64,000 nt of DNA from Acholeplasma hippikon. Lineage in GTDB: Bacteria > Bacillota_I > Bacilli_A > Acholeplasmatales > Acholeplasmataceae. Each line of letters starts with the position of its first letter. Within the stretch, counting starts at the first letter, position 1. The translations under genes and the position numbers were made by a program. The stretch is from assembly GCF_900660755.1 (NCBI RefSeq), contig NZ_LR215050.1, forward strand, positions 372,001-436,000. The letters run 5' to 3'. Shown in pieces: positions 54,552-63,132 of the stretch. The notes beneath the pieces are model-generated. The model was not told where the DNA came from and did not search any database. It saw only the letters and a list, made by a program, of their open reading frames with translations.

Positions 54552-55628
54552 GTGGGAGACACTATAAAAAATTTAGTAAAATTTATTGAAGAAAACATTC
54601 TCGAAGATCTCAGCATAAAGAATTTAGAATCAAACTTCAATTATAGCGAGAGACATATTCGCAGGGTTTTCAAAAACCAAACAAATGTATCTATACATCC
54701 GTATATCACACAAAGAAAGATGACTTATGCACTCTTTGACTTGAAAACAAATATAGAATCTGTCAAAGACCTATATTTAAAATACGGATATAATAGTCAT
54801 GATTCTTTCTCAAGAGCTTTTAAGAGAACATTCAATGTTTCTCCTAAAAATTATCAAAAGATAAATACAACAATCACACTAAAAGAAATCACACCTCACG
54901 CTTTAGCACCTTTGATTGAATTCCAAAATGAAGATCACAGTTTGTATAAATTTGAACATCTCTATTGGGAGGAAAACAAAAACAAAAATAAACTAACACC
55001 AATCATATTGGATATAGATAACTATGGTAGTTCATCTATCGAAAAAGTTATTCAATATGGTTTTAGTCCATTAAATATTTATAAGCTATCAGCAAACGAT
55101 ATTGGACGAATCGAATTAAATAAATACATTGACACGATAGTGACTAAGCGCAACATAAATCAAAATACAAATATTATGTTTATTGTATATGCTGATTCAG
55201 TTACTGATTGTGTTAAGTTATTAATTGATACGATTATTAATAAAAATCAAATGTTATTAATCGTTAACGAATCAAACAAAGAACTGGCTGACATCGATCG
55301 ATTACTCTATCATTTAACAGTTTCTTTCAATCGATCAACTGTTATTAAGTTAGAACAACTCAAAAAAGTCTTTTACCCAACCCCCACTTTCGTAAAAGCT
55401 TATACATTCGATTCTTATGCGTCAATCTTTGATACAAACTTTATTAATGAAATCGGTAGATTCGAGCACATTGTTGCTTCAATCGCTTGTAACCATATTA
55501 TTGATGTAAATTTACTTGCTAGCATTATCAATCATATCAATGATAAAAATAAAGTCAAGATTACAGTTATCCCTTCATACAGTAAGATACAAGAAAAACC
55601 ATTTGAAATCATGATTTACGCAAAATAA
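54552..55628 (+). CDS. AraC-type HTH protein with an FtsZ-like C-terminal domain (proposed)
   Basis: The N-terminal ~100 residues are an AraC/XylS double helix-turn-helix (LSIKNLESNFNYSERHIRRVF, then GYNSHDSFSRAFKRTFNVSP). The remaining ~230 residues are not a usual AraC effector domain. Read against FtsZ in this window (39828), the order IILDID-NYGSSS-helix, NIMFIVY, STVIKLEQL, IIDVNLLASIIN matches Fts[14 protein letters not shown]-helix, [30 protein letters not shown], but the GGGTGTG nucleotide motif is missing. This is a pattern judgement, not a computed match. The open frame begins at TTG 54498; GTG 54552 with GGTGG upstream is preferred. It ends at a strong terminator. Confidence 0.6.
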   Translation: MGDTIKNLVKFIEENILEDLSIKNLESNFNYSERHIRRVFKNQTNVSIHPYITQRKMTYALFDLKTNIESVKDLYLKYGYNSHDSFSRAFKRTFNVSPKNYQKINTTITLKEITPHALAPLIEFQNEDHSLYKFEHLYWEENKNKNKLTPIILDIDNYGSSSIEKVIQYGFSPLNIYKLSANDIGRIELNKYIDTIVTKRNINQNTNIMFIVYADSVTDCVKLLIDTIINKNQMLLIVNESNKELADIDRLLYHLTVSFNRSTVIKLEQLKKVFYPTPTFVKAYTFDSYASIFDTNFINEIGRFEHIVASIACNHIIDVNLLASIINHINDKNKVKITVIPSYSKIQEKPFEIMIYAK

Positions 55629-55650
55629 CACCCTTTGGGTGTTTTTTTTT
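55626..55650 (+). terminator. Terminator after AraC-type gene
   Basis: A 7-bp stem AACACCC/GGGTGTT with a three-base loop is followed by ten T's. Confidence 0.85.
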
Positions 55651-55651
55651 A

Positions 55652-55681
55652 CAAAAAAAAGAAGTCACTTTAGACTTCTTA
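55652..55681 (-). terminator. Terminator after mgsA
   Basis: An 8-bp stem AAGAAGTC/GACTTCTT with a minus-strand T-run overlaps the mgsA stop. It is separate from the plus-strand terminator beside it. Confidence 0.85.
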
Positions 55682-56047
55682 ATCTTTTTTTATATGGTGT
55701 ATAAATAGTTCTGCAGTTCTTTCATTGGTTGCAAGTGGTGTATTATACACATCACATAACCTTAATAATGCACTAACATCAGGTTCATGTGGCTGAGCTG
55801 TTAATGGATCTCTAAAAAAGATAATCAAATCAAGTTGTTGATTTGCAACCATAGCGCCTAATTCTTGATCGCCACCTAGTGGTCCAGACTTCTTTAAACT
55901 AATTGTTAAATTAGTATTTTCCATGATTTTAGTACCTGTTGTTCCTGTTGCAAACAGTGTATGTTTTTTAAAGTATGATTCATTCTTAACAACGAAGTCT
56001 ATCATTTTTTCTTTCTTCTTGTCATGTGCTATAAGTGCTATATTCAT
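55679..56047 (-). CDS. mgsA: Methylglyoxal synthase
   Basis: Converts dihydroxyacetone phosphate to methylglyoxal and phosphate, a bypass that frees phosphate. [13 protein letters not shown] at the N-terminus, ATGTTG (phosphate-binding), [14 protein letters not shown] with the catalytic Asp near residue 60, and [15 protein letters not shown] are family signatures. At 122 residues it is a little shorter than the E. coli enzyme (152) but matches Firmicutes forms. It is the last gene of a GNAT-linked cluster. Confidence 0.95.
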   Translation of the reverse strand: MNIALIAHDKKKEKMIDFVVKNESYFKKHTLFATGTTGTKIMENTNLTISLKKSGPLGGDQELGAMVANQQLDLIIFFRDPLTAQPHEPDVSALLRLCDVYNTPLATNERTAELFIHHIKKD

Positions 56048-56056
56048 CGTTTTCTC

Positions 56057-57031
56057 CTATTTTATGTCTTTTCTAAGTACTGCAAATGATTGAACAATTT
56101 TAAATCCTGCGTCTAAATATATATTACGAGCTGAGTTTTCATGCCCAGTGAATAACGTCATATACTCTGCTCCATTTAGTCTTGATTGATAGATGAGTTC
56201 TGCAAATAACGACTTACCTAGTCCTCTACCTTGACATTTTGGATGTACTCCAATTCCTGCAAAGTAACCTCGTTTAGATTCCTCTGTATAAAGTGGACCG
56301 GTCCACCCTAAAATCTTACGATCCTTTACAATAACAAGCATCGGATTAGGTTTATGCTTATTTAAATTATTTATTACCACCTGATGCCAGTTAGGATTAT
56401 TTAAGGCAGTAAACAAATCATCAAATCCATCATGTTGTTCTTTATCATAAAACGTAATTATGTAACCATCAGTTTCATTTTTCAAGTTATTAGCTAATAT
56501 TTTTTTTGGTTTTTCATATTGCCTAATATCTTGATAAAATGCATCTTGTTGTTGTCCATTGTTAATAAATCCATTATTAATCAAAAATAAATAAAATGGC
56601 GAATTAAATGCTACTGCTGGCGCTCCAGGATGATATGCTTTTTTATTTGGAATTAACCATTCTAAATTGACTGGGCTCATAAAAAGTTGTCTAATATAAT
56701 TTTTATTTGCTATGACTTTTAATCTATTTTCCAGTTCTAATAATATTTTTGTACCAATACCTTGTCTTTGGTACTTTTCTTTAACAACAATCATTGTAAT
56801 AAAACCTGGTGTTTCATCAGATTTATCTTTATACATTGCGTGTCCAAATCCTATTAATTCATCATCATTTACAAATAATATGAATAGATTATTGTCATAA
56901 AAGGGATTCATTAAAAACTTGTTTGTGAATGACTCTTTTGTAAATGAATTGTATATTGTTTTCTTATACACATCTTGATTCCAAATTTCTATAATTTGAT
57001 CAAGATACTTTTTTTCAAAATTTATGAACAT
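56057..57031 (-). CDS. Tandem GNAT acetyltransferase
   Basis: 324 residues with two GNAT domains. The first (about 1-150) has MIVVKEKYQRQGIGTKILLELENRL, the acetyl-CoA Q-x-x-G-x-G/A motif. The second (about 175-324) has GIGVHPKCQGRGLGKSLFAELI. Both motif A loops are intact. The substrate is unknown; two-domain GNATs include mycothiol- and antibiotic-type enzymes, but no specific relation is evident. It sits between mgsA (10-base gap) and the M19 dipeptidase gene (15-base gap), so the three are likely co-transcribed. Confidence 0.85.
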   Translation of the reverse strand: MFINFEKKYLDQIIEIWNQDVYKKTIYNSFTKESFTNKFLMNPFYDNNLFILFVNDDELIGFGHAMYKDKSDETPGFITMIVVKEKYQRQGIGTKILLELENRLKVIANKNYIRQLFMSPVNLEWLIPNKKAYHPGAPAVAFNSPFYLFLINNGFINNGQQQDAFYQDIRQYEKPKKILANNLKNETDGYIITFYDKEQHDGFDDLFTALNNPNWHQVVINNLNKHKPNPMLVIVKDRKILGWTGPLYTEESKRGYFAGIGVHPKCQGRGLGKSLFAELIYQSRLNGAEYMTLFTGHENSARNIYLDAGFKIVQSFAVLRKDIK

Positions 57032-57045
57032 AACCTTTTCCCTTT

Positions 57046-57939
57046 TTATTTTTTTAGTATATGTTTGTTGTAACGTTTATAGAAATTTTTATATGTTATT
57101 TTTTCAATGTCTTCATCATTAAATTCATTTTCTTTTAATGCATTAATTAAAACATGCGCTTTTGTAACATTAGGTATTTCGTTTAAGTTTGAAATCACAT
57201 TTGGATTAAAGTAATCCATAAAGTCAAAACCTAAACATACATTATCAATTCCCATGATTTTAACTACATATTTAATATGTTCTATGAATTTATCTAGATT
57301 TCTATCTTTAATATCTTCAGCAATAAATTTTGGCACATTGGTTAGTCCAACAAGTGCATCTTTTTCTTTTAATAACTTTAACTGATCATCCGTTAAATTT
57401 CTCGGATGATTGCATAAATTTCTAACATTACTATGAGATACAACTAGATTTTTACTTGTGTAATTCACTACTTCGTAAAAAGATTTATCACTAAGGTGTG
57501 AAAGATCAATAATCATATCATGCTCAATCATAAAGTCTAAGACTTCAAAACCTGCTTTAGTTAACCCTCGGTCCGGATTACCAAACACTCCAGTTGCATA
57601 TTTATTTTCTTCATTCCATGTTAACATTGCATGTCTAACACCTAAGTTATAGAGCATTTTAAATTCATTTAAATCTTTTAAGTTTCTTAATCCTTCTAAA
57701 CCTAAAATCACCTTAAAGTCTTTAATAAGTTTAAAGTCAATATGATTTAAAGCAGATTGGTATGCATCCAAAAGATCAAAGTCATTTGGACTATACAATG
57801 TCCAAACAGCAGCTTTGACTATACTTTGATTGTATTGATTAGCATGTATATCCTCAAAACGGGTTAAATTGCCCTCTTTTACATGTGTATAAATATCATA
57901 AATAACATCAGTATGAATATCGAAAATTTTATGTTCCAT
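57046..57939 (-). CDS. Membrane dipeptidase-like (M19 family) protein
   Basis: A zinc peptidase of the renal-dipeptidase family. FDIHTDVIYDI at the N-terminus has the first metal-ligand HxD, MIIDLSHLSDKSFYEVV the bridging-region Asp/His, VVSHSNVRNLCNHPRNLTDDQ the next His, and VCLGFDFMDYF the final Asp. At 297 residues it is shorter than most M19 enzymes (~310-400). The second metal motif reads LGLEG.RNL, as in bacterial forms. Probably hydrolyses dipeptides. Confidence 0.87.
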   Translation of the reverse strand: MEHKIFDIHTDVIYDIYTHVKEGNLTRFEDIHANQYNQSIVKAAVWTLYSPNDFDLLDAYQSALNHIDFKLIKDFKVILGLEGLRNLKDLNEFKMLYNLGVRHAMLTWNEENKYATGVFGNPDRGLTKAGFEVLDFMIEHDMIIDLSHLSDKSFYEVVNYTSKNLVVSHSNVRNLCNHPRNLTDDQLKLLKEKDALVGLTNVPKFIAEDIKDRNLDKFIEHIKYVVKIMGIDNVCLGFDFMDYFNPNVISNLNEIPNVTKAHVLINALKENEFNDEDIEKITYKNFYKRYNKHILKK

Positions 57940-58021
57940 AAGTTTATCCTCTTGAATTGTATATACATTTATGATAGCATTTTATTCAGATTAATACCAT
58001 GATGTTTTTATAACTTTATAT

Positions 58022-58052
58022 AAAAAAAGATGACTCTGTAAGTCATCTTTAT
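58022..58052 (-). terminator. Terminator after the small GNAT gene
   Basis: A 10-bp stem AAAGATGACT/AGTCATCTTT (58026-58035 with 58041-58050) with a seven-T minus-strand tail. Confidence 0.88.
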
Positions 58053-58059
58053 TGTAAAA

Positions 58060-58359
58060 CTATAAGGCGCAGGCAACTGGTTCGTCTGATTTTACTAAAA
58101 TATCAGTCTTATCCTTATTTTTTTCAAACCATGCAACTGCATAAGGACAAGTCGCAATTGTTTTGATGCCTTCTTTTTTAAAATGGTCATATAATGCAAG
58201 CATTGCTTTACCTGCGATACCTTGACCTCTAAGTGATTCATCTACGAATACTTTTCTAATGTTTCTTACATTATCCTTAAATAATGGATAGCTAATAAAA
58301 GCTATTTTTTGACCATCATTATCAAGTAAGTACATTTCATCTTCTTTAAATGTAAACAT
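58060..58359 (-). CDS. YjdJ-type small N-acetyltransferase-like protein
   Basis: 99 residues of the minimal GNAT type (Acetyltransf_CG). RKVFVDESLRGQGIAGKAMLAL near residue 45 is the acetyl-CoA loop, and TCPYAVAWFEKN near 80 is the family's C-terminal CPY motif. A length near 95 is normal. Substrate unknown. It follows the symporter gene by two bases and shares its transcript. Confidence 0.85.
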   Translation of the reverse strand: MFTFKEDEMYLLDNDGQKIAFISYPLFKDNVRNIRKVFVDESLRGQGIAGKAMLALYDHFKKEGIKTIATCPYAVAWFEKNKDKTDILVKSDEPVACAL

Positions 58360-58361
58360 AT

Positions 58362-59729
58362 TTACACCTCGCTATGAATTTCTGTTTCCTTACTATTATT
58401 ATACACCGACAAGTCAATTTCGTTTTCAGATTTAGCAACGATTGTCGCAACTACACCTGCACCAGTGACATTAATCATTGTACGACCCATATCAACTAAT
58501 GCATCTACAGCTACTACTAATGCAATACCTTCAATTGGTAAACCAAGTGCTGATAAAGTGACTGTTGCAGCAATGGTTGCAATTCCTGGAACACCAGCAA
58601 TACCGATACTTGCAATTGTTGTAGTTAAAACTAATACTAATACTTGTACAAATGTAAATTGAATACCATATGCATTTGCAGTCATTACTGCAACCACAGC
58701 TGGGAAAATACCTCCACATGCATTCATTCCTACATTTGCACCAATTGGTGCTACAAAATCAACTACTGTATCTGTAATCCCTGCTTTTTCTTTTAATACA
58801 CGGCTTGTTACAGGTAATGTACCATAACTGCTTTGTGTAGTAAATGCAACTGCCATTGCCTCACCAAAATTCTTTAAGAATTGTTTTGGACTCAATTTGT
58901 GTGTTGTAATTAATCCCATTTGAACAACGATAAAGTGGAATGTCATTGCACCATAAATCACTAAAATATAAATCAATAAGTCTTTTAATACAGAGACTTC
59001 ATTTCTTGCAACCGCAAATGCCATAAATGTAAATACAGCATATGGCGTTAATTTCATTACCATTTTTGTGATACGAATCATAATTCTATTGAATGATTCA
59101 TTAAAGTCTAAGAATGGTTTAACTCTTTCAGGATGCTTTTTAGATTCTCCTAAAATCGCAATTGCTACAAATAAACCAAATACAACGACTGGAATGACAG
59201 CTGTACCAGTTAAAGCTTGAACGATATTATTTGGGAAGAACCCTAAGATAACATCTTCAATCATTGTAATTTCTCTTGGTGTATAAGGTACTTCGGTTGG
59301 CATACCTTTACCTAAACCAAATAAAGTTGCAAACCCAAATCCGATTAAAGTTGCAATTGCTGTTGTTGATAATAACCAGAATAATGACTTAAAGCCAATT
59401 CTTTTTAGCTTAGTCATATCATTAATTGATGTGAAGCTCTTAATCACTGATGTTAATACTAAAGGTATGACAATCATTTGAATTAACTTCAAATATAATT
59501 GTCCAATCGGTCTTATTGTTTCAACAATTGTAATTTCTTTACTATCAACTATGGTTTTAGTTGATCCAAAAATTAACCCAACTAATACCCCTAATGCCAT
59601 ACCAGTTAAAACTTTAAATCCAAATTTAACTTTTTTCTTTGATAAAAACATTAATAATGCGATAACTAAAATTGTCACTACATATAGTAAACCTTTTTGA
59701 ACGCTATCTATTTTATAATTTTCAAACAT
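58362..59729 (-). CDS. Dicarboxylate/amino acid:cation symporter (TcyP/GltP family)
   Basis: A DAACS-family (SLC1-like) secondary transporter with ~8 membrane helices and re-entrant loops. Family signatures are KLIQMIVIPLVLTSVIKSF near residue 100, the serine-rich loop FTTQSSYGTLPVTSRVL near 310, and VGANVGMNACGGIFPAV, then DMGRTMINVTGAG (aspartate/Na+-site motif) near 415. The 455-residue length and the N-terminal KKKVKFGFKVLTGMALGVLVGLIFG resemble the cystine transporter TcyP more than GltP. Exact substrate uncertain. Confidence 0.88.
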   Translation of the reverse strand: MFENYKIDSVQKGLLYVVTILVIALLMFLSKKKVKFGFKVLTGMALGVLVGLIFGSTKTIVDSKEITIVETIRPIGQLYLKLIQMIVIPLVLTSVIKSFTSINDMTKLKRIGFKSLFWLLSTTAIATLIGFGFATLFGLGKGMPTEVPYTPREITMIEDVILGFFPNNIVQALTGTAVIPVVVFGLFVAIAILGESKKHPERVKPFLDFNESFNRIMIRITKMVMKLTPYAVFTFMAFAVARNEVSVLKDLLIYILVIYGAMTFHFIVVQMGLITTHKLSPKQFLKNFGEAMAVAFTTQSSYGTLPVTSRVLKEKAGITDTVVDFVAPIGANVGMNACGGIFPAVVAVMTANAYGIQFTFVQVLVLVLTTTIASIGIAGVPGIATIAATVTLSALGLPIEGIALVVAVDALVDMGRTMINVTGAGVVATIVAKSENEIDLSVYNNSKETEIHSEV

Positions 59730-59833
59730 ATGTTTCTTCCTTTTCTTCTACAATCATATATAACCATGATATCACTAAGTAATTTATAAAAAATTAACTT
59801 TGCATCACAGACAACACTTTTACAAAATTTAGA

Positions 59834-59865
59834 AAAAAAGAATAGTCTTTAAACTACTCTTTGAT
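59834..59865 (-). terminator. Terminator overlapping the acyltransferase gene stop
   Basis: A 9-bp stem with one wobble (AAGAGTAGT/ACTATTCTT) is followed by a minus-strand T-run and covers the stop at 59854. Confidence 0.78.
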
Positions 59866-61152
59866 TTTTGCTTTCATTAATTTATATGATTCTTCAACTG
59901 CAAATCTAATCTTTGTTATCACATTTTTAGCATTTTTAGGATAACAATAATATGTATCATTTAAAGTAGAGATAACAACTGCATCTGCTTTTTGTTTATC
60001 AGAACGCATATGATAATTAAATTCAATGTGAATTGAATATAAAGACTTAGCCTCACGGAAAACATTTAATTCACCTTCTAAATCAGTACCAATTAATTTA
60101 ATGCCGTTAATAGTTTGTTCCAACTTACCATCAGGTAGTTTTATATACCCCTTAGCGTTTCTTAAGGAATCAATATAGACTTCATCTTCAAAATGATAAG
60201 TGCCTTCAATTAATTGTTGTCTAACAAATGCTCTTTGTTGTTCATACCAATCTGGAACGTGTTTGAAACGTGTTTTTCCATTAATGTTGTTTAATTGACC
60301 ATAAACATCAAGTTCATGGGTTTCACCACAATGATTACACCAAATCTTCGTTCCTTTAGCTTCCATCTCATGTTCAGTTAAACAGTTTTGACATTGATAC
60401 AATACTTTTTCTAATCCTTCAGCACGATCAGGATCATCAATTACAATCTTATGATCAAGTTGATATTTCCACTCATCATATGCTAAAGCATTCGTTACGC
60501 GTTCTTTAGCTTCTTCAACCGTAATTGAATCATAATCCGCTTTAGAGATTACTTGTGTTAAATCAGCCGTTAAATTTACTTTACGTTTACGTTTAGACAT
60601 GAAGACTGGTTGATTTAAGAAGTTTCCGTGCATATTTAAAGTCACTACAGGATATTTTAAATTTACAATCATTTTTGCTAAAGAATCTGGTAATGCTGCT
60701 GTTGTTCCAATAACTGAATAAGCAGCTTCAGGATAAATTGTTGTAATACGCTTAAGTTTTTCTAAACTATATCGAATACTTTTATATAATTGTAAATCTT
60801 GAGGTGTGAACTTGCGTTTAGGAATTCCACCAACATTTCTAAGTAGTCCTTCACGACCAATAAAGCCATCAACCGCTATAACATATGTTGAGCGGTTCGG
60901 AAAAATTGCGTGTGTTTGAACTTTAAAATCATCAAATGAATGGTGTGTACATAGTAATAAATATGGTGGTTTTAATCCATCCATATTCACTTTATTAACT
61001 TTTAATTTCCTTGCTTTTGTTGTTAAAAAAGATAATGCCCATGCAATTGGAGTAAGATAAAACTTCTCTTTTTTAGGCTTCATCTGCATATCCATAGGTT
61101 TGATTTGCTTTTCAGTCAAACCTAATAGTTCTTTGTAAGTGGGTTTATTCAT
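59854..61152 (-). CDS. Lysophospholipid acyltransferase-like protein with zinc ribbon
   Basis: 432 residues. The N-terminal ~250 residues contain a PlsC-type acyltransferase: CTHHSFDDFKV (HX4D) near residue 90 and TIYPEAAYSV (E motif) near 160. A zinc ribbon follows, CQNC...CNHC near 270-295, then a C-terminal beta-rich domain with no name (TINGIKLIGTDLEGELNVF). No membrane helices are evident. It may acylate glycerolipids; the zinc-ribbon extension is not part of ordinary PlsC. It is a single-gene unit. Confidence 0.78.
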   Translation of the reverse strand: MNKPTYKELLGLTEKQIKPMDMQMKPKKEKFYLTPIAWALSFLTTKARKLKVNKVNMDGLKPPYLLLCTHHSFDDFKVQTHAIFPNRSTYVIAVDGFIGREGLLRNVGGIPKRKFTPQDLQLYKSIRYSLEKLKRITTIYPEAAYSVIGTTAALPDSLAKMIVNLKYPVVTLNMHGNFLNQPVFMSKRKRKVNLTADLTQVISKADYDSITVEEAKERVTNALAYDEWKYQLDHKIVIDDPDRAEGLEKVLYQCQNCLTEHEMEAKGTKIWCNHCGETHELDVYGQLNNINGKTRFKHVPDWYEQQRAFVRQQLIEGTYHFEDEVYIDSLRNAKGYIKLPDGKLEQTINGIKLIGTDLEGELNVFREAKSLYSIHIEFNYHMRSDKQKADAVVISTLNDTYYCYPKNAKNVITKIRFAVEESYKLMKAKIKE

Positions 61153-61249
61153 ATTTATTCCATTTTCTCTCTATTATTCTCGGTGTAATTATGTGATGTT
61201 TGACATAATGTGTCCGTTTCATTATACAATAAATTAATTTGAATGCACC

Positions 61250-61283
61250 ATAAAAAACTCTAAATTTTAAACTCGAGTTTTTT
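61250..61283 (-). terminator. Possible terminator after the HEPN-like gene
   Basis: AAAAAACTC/GAGTTTTTT arms (61252-61260 with 61275-61283) with an A/T-rich loop; T-run on the minus strand. Confidence 0.6.
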
Positions 61284-61323
61284 AAAAGGTATATTGATTT
61301 TCAATTTTTCAATTAAAAAATTA

Positions 61324-61749
61324 CTAAGTTCTTTTTTTTGCATATAACAATCTAAAATCTTCAATCTGTTTTTGAAGTTTTTCGATTTTTTTGTAAAAGG
61401 TAAGTAACCTTAAGCATGCATCATAATATGCTTTAGATTCCATGAAATTTGGTTCATATAAAAAGTCTCTAAATATTTGATGACAAATATAATTTCTTTC
61501 ACCTGTTATTTGCTTAAGTAAGCCATACTCTTTTTTTCCTAAAGAAGGATTCTTATCTGAGTTATCTAATGATTCTAATTCAAACACTGTATTACCTAAT
61601 GTCCAACTAGAAATCACATTCATATTTTGTAATGGGTCACCATTTTTCATCAAGGCATATAACCATTTAATATCATGCTCAATGGTCTGACAATATTCAA
61701 TTGTTTTACCAACATAGAGCATAAAATCTTTATATGCCAATATTTCCAT
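61324..61749 (-). CDS. HEPN-like small protein of unknown function
   Basis: About 141 residues, predicted mostly helical, without a membrane segment. ERNYICHQIF near residue 90 gives R-N-Y-I-C-H, an RX4H pattern as in HEPN-fold ribonucleases and toxins; the flanking all-helical pattern is consistent. The match is a short motif only. No MNT-type antitoxin is adjacent. The frame extends to 61761 (TTG), but GGTGAT fits ATG 61749 (MEILAYKDF). Confidence 0.5.
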   Translation of the reverse strand: MEILAYKDFMLYVGKTIEYCQTIEHDIKWLYALMKNGDPLQNMNVISSWTLGNTVFELESLDNSDKNPSLGKKEYGLLKQITGERNYICHQIFRDFLYEPNFMESKAYYDACLRLLTFYKKIEKLQKQIEDFRLLYAKKRT

Positions 61750-61805
61750 TAAAATCACCAATAAAATTATACCACAATCAAAATAATTATCTCTCTTTAT
61801 TTTTT

Positions 61806-61837
61806 CAGAAAGAAAAAGGACATTTACGTCCTTTTAA
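61806..61837 (-). terminator. Terminator overlapping the DUF2200 stop
   Basis: An 8-bp stem AAAAGGAC/GTCCTTTT (61814-61821 with 61828-61835) with a T-rich minus-strand tail. Confidence 0.82.
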
Positions 61838-62180
61838 TTTTTTCTAAAGGCTTGCCCTTAGCAAGCTCATCAATTAACTTATCTAAATATCTAAATTCTT
61901 TCACATAAGGATCCATAATCTCTTCCAAGCTAACACCACAGACTTTGCCCGTAATGAGATGACGATTAGGATTTAATTTAGAACTTTTCATAAAAAAATC
62001 GTAATAAAGTAAATCTGTTTCTAGAAACGAAATTAGCTCAGATTTTGTATAGCCTGTTAGCCAGGACGTTATTTCATATACTTCTTCAGCAGTTCTATTT
62101 TTCTTTATTGCTTTTTGAAGTAACATAGGAAAAACATCTTTATATTTCATTTTCATTAATCTATGATTAGCTTCATTCAT
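61824..62180 (-). CDS. DUF2200 family protein
   Basis: 118 residues, full length for the family. The conserved blocks are NHRLMKMKYKDVFPMLLQKA, EVYEITSWLTGY, NPNRHLITGKVCGVSLEEI and EFRYLDKLIDELAKGKPLEKI. The function of DUF2200 is unknown. The start at 62180 abuts the stop of queG at 62181, so they are co-transcribed. Confidence 0.85.
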   Translation of the reverse strand: MNEANHRLMKMKYKDVFPMLLQKAIKKNRTAEEVYEITSWLTGYTKSELISFLETDLLYYDFFMKSSKLNPNRHLITGKVCGVSLEEIMDPYVKEFRYLDKLIDELAKGKPLEKIKRT

Positions 62181-63092
62181 TTATTTTATCTCCAAACTTT
62201 CTAATTTAGATAATATTTTTTTCGCATCATCTTTATACCAAGTTGGATATCTATCATCATTGATGGTTTCTTTAATTTTATCATTGTATTTCGTATTTTT
62301 TTGTCTTAATAGAATGGTAAGTGCATTTCTAAGCAGAATGGTTTTTCCACGCCAAGTATATGCATGCTTCCCATATTTTTCTAAAAATGCTTTATTAGAT
62401 AAGTCAAACAAATCATTAATGATAACATATGAAGTTGGTTTTTCTCTAAAGGCCTCAATGCGTTCTGAGTTAACCCCTTTATTAAAAGGACAAACTCTTT
62501 GACATATATCACAACCTAATAAGTATTGATTTTTGTCAATTTCTTCATCTGTTAAACTTCTTTTTTCTTGGTTATAACCACTCATACATTTATCCCAATC
62601 AAAACCATTTGTTAAAGCTTTAACTGGACAAGATTTAATACAAATTGTACATTCACCACATGACAATGTATTTTCAATAATCACTTCAGGGTATTTCTTT
62701 TTAGTTAGTACCAATCCAATAAAGAAGAAACTTCCAAAGTCTTTATTAATCATCAAGTTATTTTTTCCACGAAATGCTAATCCAGTCATTTCTAAACATT
62801 TACGCTCATCAATGGTATGATTATCTACTAAAAACTTAAACTCATCGTCTATATCCTTTAATGATTCATGCATTAACTCTTTTAATACATCATGATAATC
62901 ATAACCATATGTATACATTGATGCAGTTAAACGATCTTTTTCGTGTCTTAAGTATTTATTAGGATATGCAAGTCCAACAACAAAAACGGATTCAAACCCA
63001 ACTAAATTATGATCAAACTTCTTTTTTAAGTAACGATCAACATCAATTGTACCCACAAAGTCGAAAGCTTCACTTAACCTTTCAAATACCAT
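62181..63092 (-). CDS. queG: Epoxyqueuosine reductase
   Basis: Cobalamin- and iron-sulfur-dependent enzyme for the last step of queuosine synthesis (epoxyqueuosine to queuosine in tRNA). Two [4Fe-4S] motifs are visible: CGECTICIKSCPVKAL near residue 145-160 and GCDICQRVCPFN near 200. The rest of the QueG N-domain (VVGLAYPN, RHEKDRLT..YGYDYH) is present. At 303 residues it is shorter than E. coli QueG (~379), as in other small Firmicutes forms. It links to tgt and queT. QueA is not in the window. Confidence 0.92.
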   Translation of the reverse strand: MVFERLSEAFDFVGTIDVDRYLKKKFDHNLVGFESVFVVGLAYPNKYLRHEKDRLTASMYTYGYDYHDVLKELMHESLKDIDDEFKFLVDNHTIDERKCLEMTGLAFRGKNNLMINKDFGSFFFIGLVLTKKKYPEVIIENTLSCGECTICIKSCPVKALTNGFDWDKCMSGYNQEKRSLTDEEIDKNQYLLGCDICQRVCPFNKGVNSERIEAFREKPTSYVIINDLFDLSNKAFLEKYGKHAYTWRGKTILLRNALTILLRQKNTKYNDKIKETINDDRYPTWYKDDAKKILSKLESLEIK

Positions 63093-63132
63093 ATTGCACC
63101 TCTTTTAAAATTATACAAAATTCATAAATCAT

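Noticed and set aside
61324-61749. HEPN-MNT toxin-antitoxin system
   Set aside because: No nucleotidyltransferase-type antitoxin lies on either side; only the RX4H pattern supports the HEPN idea.
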